From assembly GCF_003762905.1 (NCBI RefSeq), contig NZ_RJKS01000001.1, positions 186,001-250,000 on the forward strand: a stretch of DNA of 64,000 nt, read 5' to 3'. Position numbers and translations under genes: made by a program. Positions 56,433 to 64,000 of the stretch are shown here, in pieces (position 1 is the stretch's first letter; every line of letters begins with the position of its first letter). The notes beneath the pieces were generated by a model that searched no databases, was not told the origin of the DNA, and saw only the letters and a program-made list of their open reading frames with translations. Source of the stretch: Curtobacterium sp. ZW137 (GTDB taxonomy: Bacteria; Actinomycetota; Actinomycetes; Actinomycetales; Microbacteriaceae).

Positions 56433-57505
56433 GCGGCGTCGCCGAGCGGCTCGTCCGCGGCGGGTACGCCGTCGTCTTCCGGTCCGTCTTCGCGAACATG
56501 GACCCCGAGCGCGCCCACCACGTCGCCTTCGCCGTGATCCGCTGGCTGCCGCACGTGCCCTTCCTCTCCGGTGTCGTCGAGCGCTACTCCCGCCCCGCGG
56601 CCGCCGACGGCGTCACCACGATGGGCATCCACTTCCCCTCCCGCTTCGGCCTCGCCGCCGGGTTCGACAAGGACGCCCGCGGCATCGCCGGCCTCGGGCT
56701 CCTCGGCTTCGGCCACGTCGAGGTCGGCACGATCACCGCGAAGCCGCAGCCGGGCAACGAGAAGCCCCGGCTCTTCCGGCTCATCGAGGACCGCGCCCTG
56801 ATCAACCGGATGGGCTTCAACAACCGCGGCGCCGCAGCCGCCGCCCGCCGCCTGGAACGTGCACGCCGGAACCCCGGCCGCCCGGTCATCGGCGTGAACA
56901 TCGGCAAGAGCCGCGTGGTCGACGTCGCCGACGCCGTCGAGGACTACCTCGAGTCGACCCGGCTCCTCGCCCCCTTCGCGGACTACCTCGCGGTGAACGT
57001 CAGCTCACCGAACACCCCGGGGCTCCGCGGCCTGCAGGAACTCGACCAGCTCCGGCCGCTGCTCTCCGCCGTGAAGGCCGCCGCCGGACGCGTGCCCGTG
57101 CTCGTGAAGATCGCGCCGGACCTCACCGACGAACAGATCGACGCGATCGCCGGGCTGGCGGTGGACCTCGGGCTCGCCGGGGTCATCGCCAACAACACCA
57201 CGATCGACCGGTCCGGGCTCCGGACCCCTGCTGACGCCGTCGCGGCGATGGGAGCCGGGGGACTCTCCGGAGCACCGCTGGCCGGGCGCTCACTCGACGT
57301 GCTCCGGCGCGTGCGGGCTGCGGTGCCGTCGGACTTCTGCGTGATCGCGGTCGGAGGCGTCACCTCGGAGGCCGACGTCCAGGCCCGGATCGACGCCGGC
57401 GCGACCCTGGTGCAGGGCTACACGGCGTTCCTCTACGAGGGGCCCACCTGGGCCACGCGGATCAACCGGCTGCGCCGGCGCCGCTTGCGGCGCGCCGCGC
57501 GCTGA
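56429..57505 (+). CDS. pyrD: Class 2 dihydroorotate dehydrogenase (quinone)
   Basis: FMN enzyme oxidising dihydroorotate to orotate in pyrimidine synthesis, passing electrons to quinone. 358 residues. N-terminal membrane-associated helices (about 1-40), [61 protein letters not shown] (class 2 catalytic Ser region), [16 protein letters not shown] and IAVGGV. GTG overlaps the nrdR stop by 4 bases. C-terminus is Arg-rich. Confidence 0.96.
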   Translation: MSGVAERLVRGGYAVVFRSVFANMDPERAHHVAFAVIRWLPHVPFLSGVVERYSRPAAADGVTTMGIHFPSRFGLAAGFDKDARGIAGLGLLGFGHVEVGTITAKPQPGNEKPRLFRLIEDRALINRMGFNNRGAAAAARRLERARRNPGRPVIGVNIGKSRVVDVADAVEDYLESTRLLAPFADYLAVNVSSPNTPGLRGLQELDQLRPLLSAVKAAAGRVPVLVKIAPDLTDEQIDAIAGLAVDLGLAGVIANNTTIDRSGLRTPADAVAAMGAGGLSGAPLAGRSLDVLRRVRAAVPSDFCVIAVGGVTSEADVQARIDAGATLVQGYTAFLYEGPTWATRINRLRRRRLRRAAR

Positions 57506-57559
57506 CGCGCGGGCTGCCGCGCGGGGCCGCGCCACCGCGCGGGCGGGGCGCGCACGCGC

Positions 57560-57857
57560 GGGCGTGAGATCGCACTTCGTGTCGCCTCGACGTGAGCAAG
57601 GCGACACGAAGTGCGATCTCGCGGCCTCGTCGGTCGTCACCACCCACGGGCCGGGAGGCTCGTCGTGGCCCGGCACCGAGCCTCCCGTCCGGCGCCGCGC
57701 CACCGCGCGGGCGTGAGATCGCACTTGCGGTCGCCTCGACGTGAGCAAGGCGACACGAAGTGCGATCTCGCGGCATCGGCGGTCGTCACCACCTGGCGGC
57801 CGGGAGGCTCGTTGCGGCCCGGCACCGAGCCTCCCGTCCGGCGGGTGGCCCGCACGC
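57560..57857. repeat. 149-bp composite repeat in two tandem copies
   Basis: Each copy holds two hairpins. First: GAGATCGCACTTCGTGTCGC with its partner, perfect 22-base arms at 57566-57587 and 57599-57620; in copy two at 57715-57736 and 57748-57769, where four bases of the left arm differ. Second: GGGAGGCTCG/CGAGCCTCCC at 57653-57662 and 57677-57686, and again at 57802-57811 and 57826-57835. All marks shift by exactly 149 bases. Non-coding gap 57506-58194; 57858-58040 shows nothing recognisable. Confidence 0.8.
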
Positions 57858-58041
57858 CACCGGGGTGACGCCGCTGCGCACCGGGCCACTCCGGATGGCG
57901 ACCGCGAGCGGTCGCGACACCCCGCTCACGTCCTCCGGGCGGTCGCAGATCGTCGCGTGATCGCTCGCCGGGTGACGGTTCGTGACCGGTCGGCGTCCCG
58001 CACACGGGGTGTCATGACCGCGCGAGGAACCGCCGGGGACC

Positions 58042-58150
58042 ACGAAGCGCGCACGAAGCGCGCACGACGAAGCGCGGGCGAAGCACGGACGACGAAGCGC
58101 GGGCGAAGCGCGCACGACGAAGCGCGCACGAAGCACGGACGACGAAGCGC
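58042..58150. repeat. GAAGCGCG(C/G)ACGAC-type tandem array
   Basis: About ten copies of GAAGC(G/A)C separated by CGCAC, GGGC or GGACGAC, giving higher-order units of 11, 16 and about 24 bases. Runs into the terminator of the DUF3043 gene. Confidence 0.75.
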
Positions 58151-58176
58151 CGCCGGCCTGGGGGCCGACGGCGCTT
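58144..58176 (-). terminator. Terminator after the DUF3043 gene
   Basis: Arms 58144-58158 and 58162-58176 (GAAGCGCCGCCGGCC and its partner) match at 14 of 15 positions, 19 bases past the stop codon of the minus-strand gene. Confidence 0.65.
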
Positions 58177-58194
58177 CGCGCGGAGCAGGAGGGG

Positions 58195-58767
58195 TCAGGC
58201 GGGGTACTGGCCGCGCTTGACCTGGGGCTTGGGGAGGCGGAGGAACCGCAGCTGCCACGCCCGCGTCAGGATGTAGAGGAACGAGCCCTTCTGGAACTCG
58301 CCGAACTTCGCGGTGAGCTTGCGGCGCAGCACGAACCAGAGCACCAGGCAGTCGATGATGAACAGTGCGACGAACGCCCACACGAGGAGCAGCGCGTACG
58401 AGGCCGCCGCGGTCTGCGACGCCACGAACCCGACGATCAGGAAGATCACCAGGATGGGCATCATCACTTCGCCCACGTTCCAGCGGGCGTCGATGTAGTC
58501 GCGCACGAACTTGCGCTGCTCGCCCTTGTCCTTCGCGGGGAGGTAGCGCTCCTCGCCGTTGGCCATGCCGACCCGGGCCTTCTCGCGCTCGTTGGTGAGA
58601 CGCGCGCGGGCGGCCTTCTTGTCGACGGGGGTGTTGCCGACGAGCGGGCGGCGGTTGGCGGCTTCGCGCTCACGGCGCGACGGCGTCGGACGACCCTTGC
58701 CCTGTTCGAGCAGTTCCTCTTCCGAGGGGTTGACTGTCGTGTTGGTCTTCGGTGCTGCCTTCGCCAC
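58195..58767 (-). CDS. DUF3043 membrane protein
   Basis: 190 residues. Basic N-terminal half with GKGRPTPSRREREAANRRP and ARVGMANGEERYLPAKDKGE, then two membrane helices (about 105-127 and 129-150) and a basic C-terminus. This is the actinobacterial DUF3043 family, found regularly beside pyrD, dipeptidase and cytochrome oxidase genes; function unknown. GTG at 58767 is chosen because conserved sequence starts there and GGAATC precedes it; a start at 58797 is possible. Confidence 0.87.
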   Translation of the reverse strand: MAKAAPKTNTTVNPSEEELLEQGKGRPTPSRREREAANRRPLVGNTPVDKKAARARLTNEREKARVGMANGEERYLPAKDKGEQRKFVRDYIDARWNVGEVMMPILVIFLIVGFVASQTAAASYALLLVWAFVALFIIDCLVLWFVLRRKLTAKFGEFQKGSFLYILTRAWQLRFLRLPKPQVKRGQYPA

Positions 58768-58825
58768 GGTGATTCCTGCTGTCGGTGAGCGGTGCACCGA
58801 GGAGCGCCCCGGTGCCGGTGTCCTC

Positions 58826-58831
58826 TAGATT
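58826..58831 (+). promoter_or_regulatory. -10 element of a leaderless promoter (dipeptidase)
   Basis: TAGATT seven bases before the ATG at 58839, with no ribosome binding site. Confidence 0.5.
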
Positions 58832-58838
58832 ACCGGGC

Positions 58839-60296
58839 ATGACCGACACCGCACAGTCCGCACCCGCGACCGACCCCCGGCTCCTCGACGCCCTCCGCGA
58901 ACAGGTGCAGGGTGACCTGCCCCGGACGATCGCCGATCTCGCAGGCCTGGTGCGGATCCCGTCGGTGTCGTGGTCGGCCTTCGACGCGGCGAACGTGCGC
59001 CGGAGTGCCGAGGCGGTGGCGGAGCTCGCGCGGGACACCGGCGTGTTCGAGGAGGTCCGGATCGTCCGCAGCGCGGTGAGCGGCGACACGCCCGCGGGCG
59101 CTTCGGACGCGCAAGGCACCGAGCACGACGGCGTCGAGCTCGGCCAGCCGGCGATCCTCGCGGTCCGCCCGGCCCGGAACGGCAAGCCGACCGTGATGCT
59201 CTACGCCCACCACGACGTCCAGCCGCAGGGCGACGACGCGCTCTGGGAGACCCCGCCGTTCGAGCCGACGCTCCGCGGGGACCGTCTGTACGGCCGCGGC
59301 GCCTCGGACGACAAGGCCGGCGTGATGACCCACATCGCCTCGCTCCGTGCCCTGCACGCGCAGTTCGGCGACGACCTCGACCTCGGCATCGTGCTGTTCG
59401 TGGAGGGGGAGGAGGAGTTCGGCTCCCGCTCGTTCCGCACCTTCCTCCGCGAGCAGAAGGAGCACCTCGCCGCCGACGTCATCGTGGTGGCCGACAGCGA
59501 CAACTGGTCGACCGAGGTCCCGGCGATCACCGTCTCCCTCCGCGGCAACGTCACGTTCAAGCTGACCCTCACGACGCTCGAGCACGCCAGCCACAGCGGC
59601 ATGTTCGGGGGAGCGGCCCCCGACGCGATGCTCCCGATGGTCCGGCTGCTCGCCTCGCTGCACGACGACGCGGGTTCGGTCGCGGTCGAGGGCCTCACCG
59701 CGTACGACGCGCCGGTCCCGGCCCGCTCCGAGGACGAGCTCGCCGCCGACGCCGCGCTGGTGCCCGGCGCGAAGCCGGTCGGCACGGGCGACGTGCTGTC
59801 CCGGATGTGGTTCCAGCCGTCGATCACGGTCACGGGCATGGACGTCCCGAGCGTCGCGAACGCCTCGAACACGCTGCTGCCGACCGTGTCCGCGCGCGTC
59901 TCGGTGCGCGTCGCGCCTGGCCAGGCGGCCACGGACGCGTACGCCGCGGTCGAGCGGCACATCCACGCGCACACGCCGTTCGGTGCCCGCGTGGAGATCA
60001 GCGAGCCGGACGCCGGCGACGGCTTCCTGGTGGACACCAGCGGCTGGGCGGTGCAGGAAGCGCGGACCGCGATGGCCGAGGGCTGGGGCGCCGCGCCCGT
60101 CGAGCAGGGCATCGGCGGCTCGATCCCGTTCGTGTCCGACCTGGCCGCGGAGTTCCCGGAGGCGCAGATCCTGGTGACCGGCGTCGAGGACCCGGACACC
60201 CGTGCGCACAGCCCGAACGAGTCCCAGCACCTCGGTGTCCTGCACCGTGCGATCGCCTCCGAGGCGATCCTGCTGGCTCGCCTGGCGACGCGCTGA
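58839..60296 (+). CDS. M20-family dipeptidase
   Basis: Zn metallopeptidase, probably cytosolic and acting on dipeptides. 485 residues. Metal sites LYAHHDVQP, GRGASDDKAGVM and VEGEEEFGSRSF, then the lid domain (about 235-390) and a final zinc ligand region ending HSPNESQHLG. ATG at 58839 fits a leaderless start. Divergent from the DUF3043 gene. Exact substrate not known. Confidence 0.92.
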   Translation: MTDTAQSAPATDPRLLDALREQVQGDLPRTIADLAGLVRIPSVSWSAFDAANVRRSAEAVAELARDTGVFEEVRIVRSAVSGDTPAGASDAQGTEHDGVELGQPAILAVRPARNGKPTVMLYAHHDVQPQGDDALWETPPFEPTLRGDRLYGRGASDDKAGVMTHIASLRALHAQFGDDLDLGIVLFVEGEEEFGSRSFRTFLREQKEHLAADVIVVADSDNWSTEVPAITVSLRGNVTFKLTLTTLEHASHSGMFGGAAPDAMLPMVRLLASLHDDAGSVAVEGLTAYDAPVPARSEDELAADAALVPGAKPVGTGDVLSRMWFQPSITVTGMDVPSVANASNTLLPTVSARVSVRVAPGQAATDAYAAVERHIHAHTPFGARVEISEPDAGDGFLVDTSGWAVQEARTAMAEGWGAAPVEQGIGGSIPFVSDLAAEFPEAQILVTGVEDPDTRAHSPNESQHLGVLHRAIASEAILLARLATR

Positions 60297-60365
60297 CGAC
60301 ACGACCCAGCCTGGAGGCCCGGTGCACGTTCTCCACAACGGCTCACGTCGGTCGGTGGGCGTGCT

Positions 60366-60371
60366 TACAAT
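60366..60371 (+). promoter_or_regulatory. -10 element for erpA
   Basis: TACAAT, 45 bases ahead of the erpA ATG, whose site GAGGGAGG lies at about 60404-60411. The 60297-60365 part contains a half copy of the dispersed repeat (CTGGAGGCCCGGTGC, 60311-60325). Confidence 0.55.
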
Positions 60372-60416
60372 CGGACCAGGCGCGGTGAACCGCACCGCTG
60401 CGAGAGGGAGGCGCGC

Positions 60417-60803
60417 ATGAGCGACACCATCACGAACGAAGCCGTCGTCACGGACGTGGCTGCCACGGCGACGCCGTCGCACGGCGTCCTGCTCAGTGAC
60501 GCCGCCGCGGGCAAGGTCGCGAGCCTCCTCGAGCAGGAAGGGCGCGACGACCTCCGCCTGCGCCTCGCCGTGCAGCCGGGTGGTTGCTCGGGCCTGATCT
60601 ACCAGCTGTACTTCGACGAGCGCCTGCTCGACGGGGACACCACGGCGGAGTTCGACGGGGTCGAGGTCGTCGTCGACAAGATGAGCGTCCCGTACCTCGA
60701 CGGAGCCACGATCGACTTCGAGGACACGATCCAGAAGCAGGGCTTCACGATCGACAACCCGAACGCCCAGGGCAGCTGCGCCTGCGGAGACAGCTTCCAC
60801 TGA
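60417..60803 (+). CDS. erpA: Iron-sulfur cluster insertion protein ErpA
   Basis: A-type carrier that hands Fe-S clusters to target enzymes. 128 residues. The three ligand cysteines are present: C57 in PGGCSGL, and C121 and C123 in GSCACGDSF. A leader of about 20 residues precedes the fold. Strong ribosome binding site. Followed by a strong terminator, so it is a single-gene unit. Confidence 0.95.
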   Translation: MSDTITNEAVVTDVAATATPSHGVLLSDAAAGKVASLLEQEGRDDLRLRLAVQPGGCSGLIYQLYFDERLLDGDTTAEFDGVEVVVDKMSVPYLDGATIDFEDTIQKQGFTIDNPNAQGSCACGDSFH

Positions 60804-60823
60804 TCCGCAGCCACCGACGCGTG

Positions 60824-60870
60824 AACGCGGGTGGGGAACGACCGACACGGTCGCTCCCCACCCGCGTTTC
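60824..60870 (+). terminator. Strong intrinsic terminator after erpA
   Basis: Arms 60824-60844 and 60848-60868 match at 20 of 21 positions around a 3-base ACA loop; the distal arm ends in TTT (60867-60869). Confidence 0.85.
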
Positions 60871-61028
60871 TGCATGCCGGACTTCTCACACTCGACGACA
60901 CCTGCGGTTGACCAGGGAAAATCCCTGTCCGACCCGCGCCGATCCGGCCCGAGGGTGTGTCGGGTGTGCACGAGGCGTCACCAGCTGCGAGTAAGCTAGG
61001 AGTGTCCCAACCAAGCTGGGAGCCAGCC

Positions 61029-61070
61029 ATGGGTCACCTCTGTGACCCGACGTCGGTCTCGACGGGCTGA
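61029..61070 (+). CDS. Possible 13-residue leader peptide upstream of ctaC
   Basis: ATG with GGGAG 8 bases before it opens a 13-codon frame (MGHLCDPTSVSTG) ending 32 bases ahead of the ctaC GTG. Its stop lies in the small palindrome GGGCTGAGCCC. Contains His and Cys. May be chance; conservation is not known. Confidence 0.2.
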   Translation: MGHLCDPTSVSTG

Positions 61071-61102
61071 GCCCGCGGCTTCAGTCTTTCCGAGAGGTAA
61101 CA

Positions 61103-62002
61103 GTGCGTTCGAATCGCCGTATACGTTGGGCGGCCGTCCCGGTGGCCGTCGGTCTGGTCATCGCACTGGCGGGCTGCTCGCAGCAGCAGCTCAACGGATG
61201 GCTCCCCGGCACCGATGAGACGAAGGACGTCACGAACCACACGAGCCGCATCGTCGGCCTGTGGACCACCAGCTGGGTCGTGCTCCTCGCCGTCGGTCTC
61301 ATCGTGTGGGGCCTGATCATCTGGGCAGCGATCGTCTACCGCCGTCGGAAGGGCCAGACCGGCCTCCCGGTGCAGATGCGCTACAACATGCCGCTCGAGA
61401 TCTTCTACACGATCGTGCCGCTGATCCTCGTGCTCGGCTTCTTCGCCTTCACCGCGAAGGACCAGGCCGCCATCGAGAAGCCCTTCGCGCAGCCGGACAC
61501 CACGGTGCACGTCTACGGCAAGCGCTGGGCGTGGGACTTCAACTACATCGACCAGAACGACCCGTCGAAGAGCGTCTACTACCAGGGCATCCAGGCCCAG
61601 GAAGAAGAGAACGCGAACGGCGCGATCGACGAGTCGCAGCTCCCGACCCTCTACCTGCCGGTCGGCAAGAAGGTCAAGATCGAGCTCGACTCCCGCGACG
61701 TGGACCACTCCTTCTGGATCATCGACTTCCTCTACAAGAAGGACATGCTCCCGGGGAAGACGAACTACGAGTACTTCATCCCGGAGAAGGTCGGCACCTA
61801 CCAGGGCAAGTGCGCCGAGCTCTGCGGCGAGTACCACTCGCTGATGCTCTTCCAGGTGAAGGTCGTGTCGCCCGCGAAGTACCAGGCGTACCTCGACACG
61901 CTCAAGGACCAGGGCAAGGTGGGCCTGCTCGGCGACGAGTACAACACCAACACGAACCAGCCTGACAACAAGGCGCCCGTCACGGCGTCAGACGACAAGT
62001 AG
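61103..62002 (+). CDS. ctaC: Cytochrome c oxidase subunit II (CtaC)
   Basis: Copper subunit taking electrons from cytochrome bcc/c. 299 residues. Lipoprotein signal with lipobox ALAGC (Cys25), two membrane helices (about 52-75 and 95-116), then the outer cupredoxin domain with VDHSFWI and the CuA motif [12 protein letters not shown] complete. GTG at 61103 after GAGAGG. 11 bases before ctaD, one operon. A TAAGCT hexamer at about 60993-60998 may be the promoter -10; the 60871-61102 gap holds little else besides the leader frame. Confidence 0.96.
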   Translation: MRSNRRIRWAAVPVAVGLVIALAGCSQQQLNGWLPGTDETKDVTNHTSRIVGLWTTSWVVLLAVGLIVWGLIIWAAIVYRRRKGQTGLPVQMRYNMPLEIFYTIVPLILVLGFFAFTAKDQAAIEKPFAQPDTTVHVYGKRWAWDFNYIDQNDPSKSVYYQGIQAQEEENANGAIDESQLPTLYLPVGKKVKIELDSRDVDHSFWIIDFLYKKDMLPGKTNYEYFIPEKVGTYQGKCAELCGEYHSLMLFQVKVVSPAKYQAYLDTLKDQGKVGLLGDEYNTNTNQPDNKAPVTASDDK

Positions 62003-62013
62003 GGGCTCGCCAG

Positions 62014-63750
62014 ATGACAACGTCATTCGTCGGCCAACCGACTGCCACCTCGACGCCGGACTTCCAGGCGTCGAAGGTCGGTCGGAAGGGCAACATCATC
62101 GTCCGGTGGATCACCTCCACGGACCACAAGACGATCGGGTACATGTACCTGATCACGTCGTTCCTGTACTTCCTGCTCGCCGGCGTGATGGCCCTGGTCA
62201 TCCGCGCACAGCTCTTCGAGCCCGGCCTGCAGCTGGTGGCGACGAAGGAGCAGTACAACCAGCTGTTCACGATGCACGGCACGATCATGCTGCTGCTCTT
62301 CGCGACGCCGCTGTTCTCGGGCTTCGCGAACGCGATCATGCCGCTGCAGATCGGTGCCCCGGACGTCGCGTTCCCGCGACTGAACGGGTTCGCCTTCTGG
62401 CTGTACTTCTTCGGTGGCCTCATCGCCGTCGGTGGCTTCCTCACCCCGCAGGGCGCCGCGTCCTTCGGCTGGTTCGCCTACGCGCCACTCAGTGACACGA
62501 CGTTCACACCAGGGCTCGGTGGCACCCTCTGGGTGTTCGGCCTCGGGCTGACGGGCTTCTCGACGATCCTCGGTGCGGTGAACTTCATCACGACGATCAT
62601 CACGATGCGAGCCCCGGGCATGACGATGTTCCGCATGTCGATCTTCACGTGGAACACCCTCGTGACCTCGCTGCTCGTGCTGATGGCCTTCCCGGTCCTC
62701 GCCGCCGCGCTCTTCGGCCTCGGTCTCGACCGCGTGTTCGACGCCCAGATCTTCAACCCAGCCAACGGCGGAGCGCTGCTCTGGCAGCACCTCTTCTGGT
62801 TCTTCGGCCACCCCGAGGTCTACATCATCGCGCTGCCGTTCTTCGGCATCGTCTCCGAGGTCTTCCCGGTCTTCAGCCGCAAGCCGATCTTCGGGTACAA
62901 GACCCTCGTCTACGCGACCATCGCCATCGCGGCCCTCTCGGTCACGGTGTGGGCGCACCACATGTACGTCACCGGTTCGGTGCTGCTGCCGTGGTTCTCG
63001 CTCATGACGATGCTCATCGCGGTCCCGACCGGCGTGAAGATCTTCAACTGGGTCGGCACGATGTGGCGCGGCTCGGTGACGTTCGAGACCCCGATCCTCT
63101 GGGCGATCGGCTTCCTGATCACCTTCACGTTCGGTGGTCTGACGGGTGTCATCCTGGCGTCCCCGCCGCTCGACTTCCACGTCTCGGACTCGTACTTCGT
63201 CGTCGCGCACTTCCACTACGTGGTCTTCGGCACCGTCGTCTTCGCGATGTTCTCCGGCTTCTACTTCTGGTGGCCGAAGTGGACGGGTCGGATGCTCAAC
63301 GAGCGCCTCGGCAAGATCCACTTCTGGCTCCTGTTCATCGGCTTCCACACGACGTTCCTCATCCAGCACTGGCTGGGCGTCATCGGCATGCCGCGTCGTT
63401 ACGCGACGTACCTGCCGAACGACGGCTTCACCTGGATGAACCAGCTGTCGACCATCGGCGCGATGATCCTCGGCATCTCGTTCCTGCCGTTCATCTTCAA
63501 CGTCTACGTCACCGCGCGGAACGCACCGAAGGTCGCCGTGAACGACCCGTGGGGCTACGGCCGCTCGCTCGAGTGGGCGACCTCCTGCCCGCCGCCGCGG
63601 CACAACTTCACGTCGATCCCGCGCATCCGCTCGGAGTCCCCGGCATTCGACCTGAACCACCCCGAAGCGGGTGTGCCGATCGGTGTGGGTCCCGCGAAGG
63701 ACGCGCCCGATGCCCCGACCTACGACGCCGCGAAGGGCGAGGTGAAGTAA
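62014..63750 (+). CDS. ctaD: Cytochrome c oxidase subunit I (CtaD)
   Basis: Catalytic heme-copper subunit of the aa3 oxidase, proton pump. 578 residues, twelve membrane helices. Low-spin heme ligand in [12 protein letters not shown], CuB ligand with cross-linked Tyr in [22 protein letters not shown], and the two heme histidines in [13 protein letters not shown]. Actinobacterial type with a cytoplasmic C-terminus of about 70 residues. Followed 4 bases later by ctaF. Confidence 0.98.
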   Translation: MTTSFVGQPTATSTPDFQASKVGRKGNIIVRWITSTDHKTIGYMYLITSFLYFLLAGVMALVIRAQLFEPGLQLVATKEQYNQLFTMHGTIMLLLFATPLFSGFANAIMPLQIGAPDVAFPRLNGFAFWLYFFGGLIAVGGFLTPQGAASFGWFAYAPLSDTTFTPGLGGTLWVFGLGLTGFSTILGAVNFITTIITMRAPGMTMFRMSIFTWNTLVTSLLVLMAFPVLAAALFGLGLDRVFDAQIFNPANGGALLWQHLFWFFGHPEVYIIALPFFGIVSEVFPVFSRKPIFGYKTLVYATIAIAALSVTVWAHHMYVTGSVLLPWFSLMTMLIAVPTGVKIFNWVGTMWRGSVTFETPILWAIGFLITFTFGGLTGVILASPPLDFHVSDSYFVVAHFHYVVFGTVVFAMFSGFYFWWPKWTGRMLNERLGKIHFWLLFIGFHTTFLIQHWLGVIGMPRRYATYLPNDGFTWMNQLSTIGAMILGISFLPFIFNVYVTARNAPKVAVNDPWGYGRSLEWATSCPPPRHNFTSIPRIRSESPAFDLNHPEAGVPIGVGPAKDAPDAPTYDAAKGEVK

Positions 63751-63754
63751 GGCG

Positions 63755-64000
63755 ATGCGCGCCAACGTCAACCTGTTCTGGATCCTCTTCGGGTTCTTCA
63801 TCCTCGCGGACGCCGCCTACACGGTCTGGTTCGCCCTCGCCCACAACGGTGGCTGGGAGCCGGTCGGCACGGTCGGCATCGGCCTGGTCGGCATCATGTC
63901 CGCGTTCATCGCGTTCTACCTCGGGCGGGTGCTGTCCGCACAGGGCGGCGACCTGCCGGAAGACCGCCAGGACGCCAACATCGAGGACGGCGACGCCGAG
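63755..64000 (+). CDS. ctaF: Cytochrome c oxidase subunit IV (CtaF), cut by window end
   Basis: First 82 residues of a small membrane protein with two or three helices: MRANVNLFWILFGFFILADA, then VGIGLVGIMSAFIAFYLG. This is the actinobacterial oxidase subunit 4, normally about 130-140 residues and always after ctaD. The end of the gene is outside the window. AAGGCG precedes the ATG. Confidence 0.92.
   Translation, partial: MRANVNLFWILFGFFILADAAYTVWFALAHNGGWEPVGTVGIGLVGIMSAFIAFYLGRVLSAQGGDLPEDRQDANIEDGDAE

Noticed and set aside
53201..57505. Plus-strand open frame of about 1430 codons ending with PyrD
   Set aside because: Only 56429-57505 is real. The upstream part is antisense to the WsaF-like gene and out of frame with hisD and nrdR; high GC keeps such frames open.
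57560..57857. CRISPR-like array
   Set aside because: Only two units of 149 bases, each containing hairpins and no variable spacers; no cas genes in the window.
57506..58194. Several short frames among the repeats after pyrD
   Set aside because: They are translations of the 149-bp repeat and the GAAGCGC array; no conserved protein sequence.

Overview
This is a stretch of high-GC actinobacterial chromosome. Gene order, FtsZ/SepF/DivIVA-type division, DUF3040 next to mraZ, very high GC and many TANNNT-driven leaderless starts point to the family Microbacteriaceae. A Curtobacterium-like genus is my best guess, but it is an inference from gene order and style, not a database match.

Backbone, 1-29306. 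An Rv2175c-like DNA-binding protein faces a polyprenyl diphosphate synthase across a 58-bp perfect palindrome. A DUF3040 membrane protein and a long repeat-rich gap follow. Next comes the complete division and cell wall cluster on the + strand: mraZ, rsmH, ftsL-like, ftsI, murE, murF, mraY, murD, ftsW, murG, murC, ftsQ, ftsZ, yggS, sepF, yggT, divIVA, lspA, rluD. Most neighbours overlap by 4 bases, so they look translationally coupled. These genes make lipid II (MurE, MurF, MurD and MurC on the nucleotide, MraY and MurG at the membrane), polymerise it at the septum (FtsW, FtsI, FtsQ, FtsL) and place the septum or pole (FtsZ, SepF, DivIVA). A TetR/MFS efflux pair lies between rluD and dnaE.

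Accessory part, 29321-54523, between dnaE and hisD. First is a small group of phosphotransferase-like genes (three APH-fold kinases), a 2H phosphoesterase, a NUDIX hydrolase and a frameshifted kinase gene that may be joined to a tautomerase-like segment. Then comes a surface glycopolymer cluster of about 20 kb: a two-component ABC-2 exporter (TagGH/Wzm-Wzt type), about eight glycosyltransferases including a GT2 plus glycerophosphotransferase two-domain protein, a GT61 enzyme, a pyruvyltransferase and an O-acyltransferase. I infer a teichoic-acid-like or pyruvylated cell wall polysaccharide. The block 38564-43145 is visibly richer in A/T than its surroundings and looks acquired.

Backbone again, 54576-64000: hisD, nrdR, pyrD, a repeat-filled gap, a DUF3043 membrane protein, an M20 dipeptidase, erpA, and the start of the cytochrome c oxidase operon (ctaC, ctaD, ctaF cut by the window end).

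Several families of hairpin-forming repeats fill the gaps and have entered coding sequence in places (murF, probably the lspA tail). I saw no tRNA, rRNA, CRISPR array, insertion sequence or phage gene. Points I consider most worth attention: the helically phased MraZ boxes, the non-canonical amino-acid-selection motif of MurE, the dispersed palindromic repeats, the broken kinase/tautomerase-like locus, and the glycopolymer island.
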